Part shown: piece after piece, positions 7,439 through 14,442 of the stretch
Layout of the letters: each line of letters starts with the position of its first letter
How positions within the stretch are numbered: the stretch's first letter is position 1
From: Rhodobacterales bacterium UBA3080
GTDB taxonomy: Bacteria; Pseudomonadota; Alphaproteobacteria; Rhodobacterales; Rhodobacteraceae
Reading direction: 5' to 3'
Assembly: GCA_002366645.1 (NCBI GenBank)
Contig: DFBM01000027.1
Span: forward strand, 1 to 15,000
Length of the DNA: 15,000 bases
Position numbers and translations under genes: made by a program
The notes under the pieces: model-generated
Databases searched by the model: none
Told to the model about the DNA's origin: nothing
The model's input: the letters and a program-made list of their open reading frames with translations, nothing else

Positions 7439-8732
7439 CTTCCCATATACTCCTTTTCCTTTTTCCTTTTTCATACATTTTCTTGTTTTTATAAACTTCA
7501 TAATGATCTTTGTGGAGTCGATCAAACTCCCAAATTTCTCCAGTCGCAAGATTAATCTTGGCTGGGCTACCGCGAACTGGACCAAACTCTTCTGGGTGCG
7601 TCTTTGGCGTGTGTTCGAGGTCGGTATTATCGCCATCACCCCCACCTCCTGGCCCACATTGTGGTGGTGTAGGATCGGAAGTAGTTGTGCCCGTATCGGT
7701 ATCAGCACCAACACCCGCTGCGCCAGCCGCTCCAGCACCAGCCCCTCCATTATTGGAACTTGAGAACCAGCCATCCGAAATGTGGGAGCTTTGGTTCATC
7801 AACTCGAGAGTTTCGAGAAGCGCATTAAACAGCCCAAATCCAATCGTGGTTAATGCAGCACCTTGCATTACTAATACAGCATTATCACCAATAATATCTG
7901 CTGGCCCCAACCCACTCGGATCACTCCAGTTGAACGGGTCATTCTCGACGTAGGTGTAGATATTGAGGTCACCCGCCGCGAAGCCGATCGGGTCAGCTTG
8001 GATGAATTGACCGATCGTTGGATCGTAGTAACGTGCACGGTAGTAGTAGAGGCCGGTTTCGGCGTCGTATTCCCGTGCTGTGTAGGCGAAGGGTTGGCTG
8101 AGAGTTCCGCTGACCTGCGTTAACTGCCCGAAGCTGTCGTAGGTATACTCGGCGGCTTTGGTGCCCGTGATGGGGTCGACAACGGCAAGAATGGAGCCTT
8201 GGCGGTCAGCGAAGACCTCGTTTATCGCACCCGTGCCCGCACCTGTGGTGCTGGAGTACGCTTCAAACGCCAGCGGTTCATCGACCTTTGCACCATGCAG
8301 CCAGCGACGGGTCAAGGCCCCGTCGGAATACTCCAGCAGGATGTCGTTGGCGACCGAGCTATACGGGTTCCACTCCTCGTAAACGTAGGCCGTTGCAACC
8401 CCGTCCACCACCTTCGCAATCCGCCGCCCCAGCGCGTCGTAGTGGTAGGTTGCCACCGTCCCGTCGCCGGAATCGTAGGCCACCAGTTTGTTGACGGAGT
8501 TGAAGGTATACGCCTCCACCACACCCCCAACCTTGGCGGTCCGGCTGATGCGGTTGCCCTTGGTGTCATAGCCGTAAACGTAGTCCGAATCTTCGGTCAG
8601 ACGGTTGTGGTCGTCCGACAGGTACAGGTTCGAGAGGTGCGAGCTGAGGCGGTTCCCTTCCCCGTCATAAGAGAAATCCTCGACGGGGACCGGGGTGCCA
8701 CCGTCAACGGTCGGGATCCCCTCGGAGACCAT
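7413..8732 (-). CDS. truncated Rhs protein E with colicin E3-like C-terminal toxin tip
   Basis: A 439-residue product from ATG 8732. Core homology reaches upstream to about 8757, where a stop precedes it. Residues 1-265 are YD-repeat core ending in the RHS-associated signature (EYDAETGLYYYRARYYDP, then ADPIGFAAGDLNIYTYVEN). The PxxxxDPxGL self-cleavage motif PFNWSDPSGL is at residues 266-275 (7908-7937). A hydrophobic segment and an Ala/Gly-rich linker (GGAGAGAAGAAGVGA) follow. The last about 66 residues are a basic domain with FGPVRGSPAKINLATGEIWE, FDRLHKDHYEVY (His407, His410, Glu412), GKRKRS and WEDGR. The TGEIWEFD..H...EVY pattern recalls the colicin E3-type RNase fold, but this is a distant resemblance. 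The N-terminal delivery part is absent, so it is probably a displaced tip module and not a secreted protein by itself. The overlapping small gene is the likely antidote. Confidence 0.85.
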   Translation of the reverse strand: MVSEGIPTVDGGTPVPVEDFSYDGEGNRLSSHLSNLYLSDDHNRLTEDSDYVYGYDTKGNRISRTAKVGGVVEAYTFNSVNKLVAYDSGDGTVATYHYDALGRRIAKVVDGVATAYVYEEWNPYSSVANDILLEYSDGALTRRWLHGAKVDEPLAFEAYSSTTGAGTGAINEVFADRQGSILAVVDPITGTKAAEYTYDSFGQLTQVSGTLSQPFAYTAREYDAETGLYYYRARYYDPTIGQFIQADPIGFAAGDLNIYTYVENDPFNWSDPSGLGPADIIGDNAVLVMQGAALTTIGFGLFNALLETLELMNQSSHISDGWFSSSNNGGAGAGAAGAAGVGADTDTGTTTSDPTPPQCGPGGGGDGDNTDLEHTPKTHPEEFGPVRGSPAKINLATGEIWEFDRLHKDHYEVYKNKKMYEKGKRKRSIWEDGRSKDCF

Positions 8733-8841
8733 GACCAGACGGTTGAGGTTGTCGTAAATGGTCCAAAAAAGAACATTCTAATCAATACAGCTTCAGAGAC
8801 AATGCGACTTGCTTTTCAAATGAAGAGCAGTGAAGTTCCGT

Positions 8842-9357
8842 TCACTTTAAGCTTTCAAGGTACGCAATATTTCGTCTGATATTAGCTATCTCGCTACGCA
8901 GAACAAACTTGCCTTCAACCAATGATGAAAGTTCAAGCCAATCAACCCACTCGGAAAGTGTGTTCAATTCTAAGTTATTCAACGATTGGTACTTCGTATA
9001 ATATTTAGTACAAAATATAGCTGGCTTGTATCCCAGATGAAGAACTAAATCACCAAAAAAGTTGGATCTTTCGAAAAGTTTTTCTTTATCAACTACAGCT
9101 ATTAGAAGCTTTGGTAAGTAAAAGGCCAACCCATTTGGCGAAAGCGCTGGAAACGAAAAATCAATTTCGTCGATTTCTTCTTTCGTCGAAAAATGTTTCC
9201 AGTCAAATGCAAGAAGTGCAGAAACATGGCCATAATACGTATGTGTTGGGTTCGTGATTATAAATGGATCATCCGGCATCATACGATGTGCGAATGCAGC
9301 CCTAATATTCCTAAGAAGTTCAATCTTATTTGAGTCGCTATATTTAGAGTTAATCAT
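8842..9357 (-). CDS. immunity protein D, DUF6714-like
   Basis: A 171-residue protein whose ATG (9357) directly follows the TAA of Rhs tip D with no spacer. GGAA lies about six bases upstream, within the toxin's last codons. The pattern SNKIELLRNIRAAFAH, then HTYYGHVSALLAFDWKHF, then FPALSPNGLAFYLPKLLI resembles the DUF6714 family as I recall it (acidic helix, W..F, then a LSP...FYLP motif). Members often sit next to Rhs tips with the CF.GGD..H motif. It is a soluble, AT-rich gene with no signal peptide, so it should act in the cytoplasm by binding the toxin. The pairing rests on adjacency. The family name is moderately sure. Confidence 0.72.
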   Translation of the reverse strand: MINSKYSDSNKIELLRNIRAAFAHRMMPDDPFIITNPTHTYYGHVSALLAFDWKHFSTKEEIDEIDFSFPALSPNGLAFYLPKLLIAVVDKEKLFERSNFFGDLVLHLGYKPAIFCTKYYTKYQSLNNLELNTLSEWVDWLELSSLVEGKFVLRSEIANIRRNIAYLESLK

Positions 9358-10876
9358 TTAATTTCCATAGAACCCCATTGCAGAATTACATTTCTCGATT
9401 CTAATCTGAGTATTGTCCACATATTCTTGATGACCGGCGTCGCCTCCTTGGAAGCATCGATTCATTATTTCTTCTCGTTTCGCTTTTAGTTCAATTAACG
9501 CGGCGCGAATACTTGATAAAGTCCGAAAACTATCTGCAGAGTTGCACCTTAACCCTGATGTTCTGTTTTCTAGTACATCTTTTTCACGTTCAAGCTTTTC
9601 GAGTTCATCCGGCTCACAATTTCCAGACCCCGGCAAATCGTTAACTTCAGTTCTAATTTCCGTTCCTGGCGCAGAATGAATTTTTGTTCCGTCTCTGTCA
9701 AACAAAGTTGGAAGTTCGTAATCCCACATACCAGCCGCAAGTGCATATAACGCGCCAGCAAATAGGTAAGGTGTAGCCGCAGCAATATTTTTGGAAATAT
9801 CGCCCGATATCGCTTCATTCACGGTGCCAAACAGTCCGCTTGGATCAACAAGCATATATGGGTTATTTTGCACGTAAGCGAACAAATTATTGCCGCTTCC
9901 TGCAAACCCAATCGGATCGCTTTGCAGGAACATCCCCGTTGCCGGATCATACGTCCGGGCACGGAAGTAATACAGCCCACTCTCGGCATCATACTCCCGC
10001 CCAGTATATCCATAAGGCTGCTGCAACGTCCCGGCCACCTGCGTCAGCGCGCCAAACGCGTCGTATTCATACGCCGCCTCAACCGTTGCCGTCACCGGAT
10101 CAACGACGGAGATTACCGAGCCTTGGCGGTCGGCGTAGACTTCGCGGGCTGCGCCGGACCCCACGCCGGAAGTGGCAACGTAGGTCTCGAACGCAATCGG
10201 TTCATCGACGCTGTCGGAATGCAGCCAGCGGCGGGTTAGGATCGGTAGAGCCGAATCGGTCGCGTCAAATTCCAGCAGGATATCATCCGTTGCCAGCCCC
10301 ATTTCGGCAGAAGCATCGTAGATATACGCCGTAACTGCGCCGTCCACCGTCTTCGCAATCCGCCGCTCCATGGCGTCGTAAGCATAGGTGGCGGTGGTGC
10401 CGTCGGTGGACGAATATGACGTCAAACGGTTCTGGCTGTCGTAGCCATACGTTTCAATAATCCCGCCAACTTTGGCGGTCCGACTGATCCGGTTGCCCTT
10501 ATCATCATAGGCGTAGGTGTAGTCCGAATCCTCGGTCAGACGGTTGTGGTCGTCGGACAGATACAGATTCGAGAGATGCTAGCTGAGGCGGTTGCCTTCG
10601 CCGTCGTAGGAGAAATCCTCGACGGGGATCGGGGTACCACCGTCAACGGTCGGGATGCCCTCGGACACCATGACCAGACGGTTGAGGTCGTCGTAGTCGA
10701 TCTCGATAGACTTGACCGGATCGAGCAGATCACGGATCCCCGCCAGCTGCCCGTCAACGGAATAGTCGTAGGCAAGGTTCGTCAACGTCACGCCGTTCTG
10801 CGCGTGGGTCAGGCTGGCCAGCAGACCATCCGTATAAGACATAGTGGCAAGGTTGTCCCACGCGTCGTAGCTCGCG
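9358..10876 (-). pseudogene. truncated Rhs protein D with nonsense codon; cysteine-rich Ntox16-like tip
   Basis: Core homology begins at about 10876 (SYDAWDNLATMSYTDGLL), preceded by an in-frame TAA. The frame is interrupted by TAG at 10579-10581, where the E and F copies have TCG (GNRLS*HLSNLYLS). The frame is then open again to 9358, and ATG 10425 could restart a 355-residue product. Numbered from that ATG, PYMLVDPSGL (residues 189-198, 9832-9861) is the PxxxxDPxGL motif. A hydrophobic stretch and GSGNCEPDE follow. The about 86-residue tip then has four cysteines and a CFQGGDAGHQ motif, which I associate with novel toxin 16 (Ntox16). The core from about 10450 onward is diverged from the other copies while the upstream part matches them, so the gene is a mosaic. 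Toxin and immunity remain intact and adjacent, so the tip is still usable by recombination. Confidence 0.82.
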
Positions 10877-10912
10877 CATTACTCTGGTTGAGTGGATTTG
10901 TGCGCCAAGCTG

Positions 10913-11191
10913 TCAAACATCTGTTTTTAAAATTTCGTAAATTTTATGCGCCACACTTCTTGAGGCTGTGGGATCGGCTTCTGGCTCGCCGAGGCATCTT
11001 ATGAACGCATGCTGAAGAAATTCATGTATTTTTGCTATATCTGGATTTGCGTCCCATTTTGCCATTATCTCATGTGCGTATCTTTTGTAATGATCCGTCG
11101 GCGCACCTGCGGCTTTCACACCAATAGGATCCCATTCATCGTACAGTAAAACTATTATTCGCTTAGTCTTTGTCACGTTTGAAGCACTCAT
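10913..11191 (-). CDS. immunity protein C (putative)
   Basis: A 92-residue protein starting MSASNVTKTK. Its ATG shares one base with the TAA of Rhs tip C (TAATG at 11189-11193), a typical coupling junction, so this start is preferred over an in-frame GTG at 11203 inside the toxin. Recognisable features are RIIVLLYDEWDPIGVKAAG, DHYKRYAHEIMAKWD and a C-terminal helical half. The DEWDPIGV...P.D.Y..Y pattern recurs, as I remember it, in small proteins beside contact-dependent toxins, but I know no firm family name. It should neutralise the DUF4258-like tip. The pairing is inferred from position. Confidence 0.72.
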   Translation of the reverse strand: MSASNVTKTKRIIVLLYDEWDPIGVKAAGAPTDHYKRYAHEIMAKWDANPDIAKIHEFLQHAFIRCLGEPEADPTASRSVAHKIYEILKTDV

Positions 11192-12303
11192 TAATATCGC
11201 CACACAGTAACAATTCTCCCAAGAGCATTAAGAACAGCCGTGGCGCGTGCACCCTCATAGACTGTTGTCGGACCTAGTTTACTTGATCCGGGGCGCACGT
11301 CAATTGGGTTCTCGATCGCATCATACACGTCATCGGGTGATATATTCTCATCCATCATTTCGTCAATTGCGTGATCGGTCCAATCATAAGGCTCGCTCCA
11401 TTCTTCTTGCTCTTCCTCACACGCCTTGTCCTCCGGCTCACAGCCGCCGTCTCCATCGCCCTTGCCAGCGCCAACACCTTCATTGGCCCCTGCACCGGCT
11501 CCGGCCCCTGCATCATCGTCCGAATTATCCATGTTCAAGATGCCAGAAATAGCAGCCTGCGCTACTTGGCGGCTAATAAACCGCGCCAAATTCATAAGTC
11601 CCGGGGTGATTGCTGCTGCAACCCCCGCACCACAGATTGGTCCGGTATTATTTAACGGCGTACCAGCTCCTGGTTTGCAGATTCCCGTCTGTAACCCACT
11701 CGGGTCCGTCCAGTTGAACGGATCATTCTCGACATATGTGTAGATATTGAGATCACCCGCTGCGAAGCCTATGGGGTCGGCTGATACGAACTGGCCAAGG
11801 GCCGGATCGTAATACCGTGCGCGGTAGTAGTAGAGACCGGTTTCGGCGTCGTATTCGCGGGCGGTGTAGGCGAAGGGTTGTGAAAGAACCCCGCTAACCT
11901 GCGTCAGTTGGCCAAAACTGTCGTAGGTATACTCGGCGGCTTTGGTGCCGGTGACGGGATCGACCACGGCAAGGATGGAGCCTTGGCGGTCGGCGTAGAC
12001 CTCGTTGATAGAACCAGTGCCTGCAGCGGTTGTGCCGGAATAAGCCTCAAACGCCAGAGGTTCATCGACCTTGGAGCCATGCAGCCAGCGGCGGGTCAGG
12101 ACCCCATCGGCGTACTCCAGCAGGATGTCGTTGGCGACCGAGCTATACGGGTTCCACTCCTCGTAAACGTAGGCCGTTGCAGCCCCGTCCACCACCTTCG
12201 CAATCCGCCGCCCCAGCGCGTCGTAGTGATACGTCGCCACGGTCCCGTCGCCGGAATCGTAAGCCACCAGTTTGTTGACTGAGCTGAAGGTATACGCCTC
12301 CAC
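11191..12303 (-). CDS. truncated Rhs protein C with DUF4258-like toxin tip
   Basis: A 370-residue frame. Core homology begins at about 12310 inside the codons for VVEAYTFSSVNK, with an in-frame TAA directly upstream, so no native start exists and GTG 12303 is only the first usable codon. Residues 1-194 are Rhs core, and PFNWTDPSGL (195-204, 11692-11721) is the self-cleavage motif. A linker nearly identical in design to that of B follows (TGPICG, PGLMNLARFI, AGAGAGAGA). GGCEPEDKACEEE leads into the tip, residues 302-370: WTDHAIDEMMDENISPDDVY, AIENPIDVRPG, TTVYEGARATAVLN, GRIVTVWRY. The HA..EM...I...DV..AI start and the terminal VLN..G.IVTVW are typical of DUF4258, a small RelE/BrnT-like fold found in toxins. 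RNase activity is inference. Immunity gene C follows with a one-base overlap. Confidence 0.85.
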   Translation of the reverse strand: MEAYTFSSVNKLVAYDSGDGTVATYHYDALGRRIAKVVDGAATAYVYEEWNPYSSVANDILLEYADGVLTRRWLHGSKVDEPLAFEAYSGTTAAGTGSINEVYADRQGSILAVVDPVTGTKAAEYTYDSFGQLTQVSGVLSQPFAYTAREYDAETGLYYYRARYYDPALGQFVSADPIGFAAGDLNIYTYVENDPFNWTDPSGLQTGICKPGAGTPLNNTGPICGAGVAAAITPGLMNLARFISRQVAQAAISGILNMDNSDDDAGAGAGAGANEGVGAGKGDGDGGCEPEDKACEEEQEEWSEPYDWTDHAIDEMMDENISPDDVYDAIENPIDVRPGSSKLGPTTVYEGARATAVLNALGRIVTVWRY

Positions 12304-12326
12304 TACAGCTTAATCCAATTGTCTAA

Positions 12327-12346
12327 CTGTACATACCGCAGTACAG
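12327..12346. repeat. short inverted repeat between immunity B and Rhs C
   Basis: CTGTAC at 12327-12332 and GTACAG at 12341-12346 are perfect inverse complements around an 8-base loop. They lie in the 46-base spacer after the immunity B stop and just before the truncated start of Rhs C. A weak transcript hairpin or a relic of a recombination joint are both possible. There is no T-tract on the minus strand, so I do not call a terminator. Confidence 0.3.
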
Positions 12347-12356
12347 GTGATTTAAA

Positions 12357-12848
12357 TTATTCAGAAACCTTTCCTATTCCTAGATCGTTCTCAATGGATT
12401 TCATCAAGCTCCATGCAGAATCTATTGCGCTATTATCTGTAGATCGATATTTCCAAAATCCTAACATCTCGTCTGGTAACCCGAATTCATAATAAAGTTC
12501 GTTCAAGAGTAAATATTTTTCCTCTTCAGATAGACTCTCGTTTTCCATAATCATGTACAAACGTAGATATTTCCATTTTGATAAGGTCTTGGACTGGTTG
12601 TTTTCATCAAACAAACTATTTGTAGACTTAATTTCAGAAACTAAGTCTGCAAATTCACTATCAGAATCGTTGTTAGAAAATGCTATACAACTTTCAATAT
12701 CCATAGAATTTCTATTCTCAACTCGCGTAAGAGCGAAATCAACAACATCCTTTCGCTGAAGCCAGCCGTTGTCATATCCTAATAGCACTACCTGCCAGTC
12801 CAATATTTTCAGCTCATTTAGCAACTTCATATATGGACTATTTAACAT
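12357..12848 (-). CDS. immunity protein B, DUF2247-like
   Basis: A 163-residue acidic protein. The ATG at 12848 overlaps the 3' end of Rhs tip B by seven bases (ATGTTAA) and follows AAGG in the toxin's last codons, indicating coupled translation. The pattern LKILDWQVVLLGYDNGWLQR, KDVVDFALTRVEN, LSEEEKYLLLNELYYEFGLP then DEMLGFWKY matches the DUF2247 family as I know it: a helical protein beginning with a W..V..GY..GWL motif and carrying L.EEEK....L..LY..FG.PE near the end. Members are often found beside polymorphic toxins. It should bind tip B in the cytoplasm. The partner assignment is by adjacency. Confidence 0.78.
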   Translation of the reverse strand: MLNSPYMKLLNELKILDWQVVLLGYDNGWLQRKDVVDFALTRVENRNSMDIESCIAFSNNDSDSEFADLVSEIKSTNSLFDENNQSKTLSKWKYLRLYMIMENESLSEEEKYLLLNELYYEFGLPDEMLGFWKYRSTDNSAIDSAWSLMKSIENDLGIGKVSE

Positions 12849-13936
12849 TTTCCGCCTTTCGAGCCCGAATGATAGTTTGCCTTTCCATCAGCGCTATACC
12901 CTCTCTTAAAGAGGCGATGTGTGACTTTACCACCGTCCACTATCCATTCGAACACACCACCAGTGCCGTTCAGACTACCCTCAACTTGGTAAAGTGTCGA
13001 CGTTCCCGTCACAGTGCCTCCTGGTCCACGTGTTGGTATTTGAGTTTCAGTGCCACTACCAGCATAATTGTCTATTACGTCGGCGAAAGCATGGTCCATA
13101 TCTGTTTTGTTGGCACTTCCTGTCCGTTCGTCAGGCAATGGGCAATCATCCACCTCACATTCTGGATCCTCGGGGTCGCAACCCCCACCATTTGCCCCAG
13201 CACCTGTTTCCGCTCCAGCTCCAGCCCCCGCGTCATCATCCGAACCCTCCATGTGCAGGATGTCGCGATATGCAGCCGTCAACAATTGGTTGGTAATGAA
13301 CCGCGCTAAATTCATAAGCCCCGGACTAATTGCACCAACCGCCGCAGCACCACATACTGGTCCAGTATTGCTGGTGCCAGTTTGAACTCCTGACGTGCAA
13401 ACACCTGTCTGTAATCCACTCGGATCGCTCCAACTGTACGGATCATTCTCAACGTAGGTGTAAATATTGAGATCACCCGCGGCGAAGCCTATGGGGTCTG
13501 CTTGCACGAACTGGCCAAGGGCCGGATCATAATACCTTGCGCGGTAATAGTAGAGACCGGTTTCGGCGTCATACTCGCGAGCTGTGTAGGCGAACGGTTG
13601 GCTGAGAGTGCCTGTGACTTGGGTGATCTGTCCAAAGCTGTCGTAAGTATACTCGGCGGCTTTGGTGCCGGTGACGGGGTCGACCACTGCAAGGATGGAA
13701 CCTTGGCGATCCGCAAAGACCTCGTTGATGGCACCCGTGCCTGCAGCAGTCGTGCCAGTGTAAGCCTCGAACGCCAGTGGCTCGTCGACCTTGGCACCAT
13801 GCAACCAGCGGCGGGTCAGGACTCCATCGGAATACTCCAGCAGGATGTCGTTGGCGACAGAACTATACGGGTTCCATTCGTCGTAAACATAGGCCGTTGT
13901 GGCCCCGTCCACCACCTTGGCAATCCGCCGTCCCAT
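12842..13936 (-). CDS. truncated Rhs protein B with uncharacterised toxin tip
   Basis: A 364-residue product from ATG 13936 (MGRRIAKVVDG). Core homology ends upstream at about 13942. PYSWSDPSGL (residues 166-175, 13412-13441) is the PxxxxDPxGL motif. The linker is homologous to that of C: TGPVCGAAAVGAISPGLMNL, then SDDDAGAGAGAE, then GGGCDPEDPECEVDDC. The tip, residues 279-364, reads DMDHAFADVIDNYAGSG, TLYQVEGSLNGTGGVFEWIV, GGKVTHRLFKRG and ends in a Gly/Lys tail. I remember this HAF.D.IDNYA ... VEGS.NG..G.FEWI....VTHR layout from other Rhs tips but know no name or activity. The two histidines (282 and 340) in conserved positions suggest a metal-independent RNase-type active site, which is a guess. 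The DUF2247-like immunity gene overlaps its end. Confidence 0.83.
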   Translation of the reverse strand: MGRRIAKVVDGATTAYVYDEWNPYSSVANDILLEYSDGVLTRRWLHGAKVDEPLAFEAYTGTTAAGTGAINEVFADRQGSILAVVDPVTGTKAAEYTYDSFGQITQVTGTLSQPFAYTAREYDAETGLYYYRARYYDPALGQFVQADPIGFAAGDLNIYTYVENDPYSWSDPSGLQTGVCTSGVQTGTSNTGPVCGAAAVGAISPGLMNLARFITNQLLTAAYRDILHMEGSDDDAGAGAGAETGAGANGGGCDPEDPECEVDDCPLPDERTGSANKTDMDHAFADVIDNYAGSGTETQIPTRGPGGTVTGTSTLYQVEGSLNGTGGVFEWIVDGGKVTHRLFKRGYSADGKANYHSGSKGGKC

Positions 13937-13942
13937 CGCGTC

Positions 13943-14071
13943 ATCGTGACAGCTCGATAACTGCCAACTGACTACACCATTACAATTGAAATCGCCTTAA
14001 TGCTGAAAGAAAAAAGAACCGCTGCACTGATCAGAAATGAGCATCAACACCGCAATAAGACACAACACCTA
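13943..14071. other. spacer between immunity A and Rhs B
   Basis: This AT-rich stretch of about 129 bases is the longest spacer of the array. I see no ORF, no Rhs homology and no convincing promoter or terminator in it. It marks the joint where Rhs core B was cut. Confidence 0.5.
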
Positions 14072-14431
14072 TCAGTCATCAAGAATTGAACTTAAGCGTA
14101 TATCCAATCCTTCATAAATCTCTTTAACTTCTTTGGATGGCTCACAGTGAAGATAGTAGTATGGGGGACCCGCTAGCTCTTTTTTGAACGTTTGCAATTC
14201 CTCAATCTCGAGGTGTTTAAAAGGAATCTTTTGCATTTCCCCGTAAACCGACTGAGATTGGAAAAGATTGATAGGAATCAACTTCCGCAATCGAACAAGT
14301 CTATTGTTAAGATCAGTAATCGCATCATTGTCAGTTTTTCCGGTCTTCACAATAATTTCACGAAACTGGTTATAAACTTCGTCGAAGTCGTCGTAAGCGT
14401 CAAAAGCAATACCCAGATCTATTTTATCCAT
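14072..14431 (-). CDS. immunity protein A (putative)
   Basis: A 119-residue acidic protein (MDKIDLGIAFDAYDDFDEVY, then REIIVKTGKTDNDAITDLNN, then LAGPPYYYLHCEPSKEVKEI). The ATG at 14431 is preferred: it lies 11 bases after the TAA of tip A and has AAGG nine bases upstream. A TTG at 14437 in the same frame is less likely. It is soluble, AT-rich and lacks a signal peptide or membrane segment, as expected for a cytoplasmic immunity protein. I do not recognise the family. Function is inferred only from its place directly behind the Rhs tip. Confidence 0.7.
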   Translation of the reverse strand: MDKIDLGIAFDAYDDFDEVYNQFREIIVKTGKTDNDAITDLNNRLVRLRKLIPINLFQSQSVYGEMQKIPFKHLEIEELQTFKKELAGPPYYYLHCEPSKEVKEIYEGLDIRLSSILDD

Positions 14432-14442
14432 AGTCAATAACC

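Noticed and set aside
7250..7774. 174-codon minus frame beginning upstream of the small immunity gene
   Set aside because: Most of it is the out-of-frame shadow of the Rhs E linker and toxin. Only the last about 62 codons extend past the toxin and look like a separate protein.
8199..8879. Long plus-strand ORF of 226 codons opposite Rhs E
   Set aside because: It is the antisense of a GC-rich YD-repeat region. The same type of antisense frame appears opposite the C, D and B copies and has no recognisable domain.
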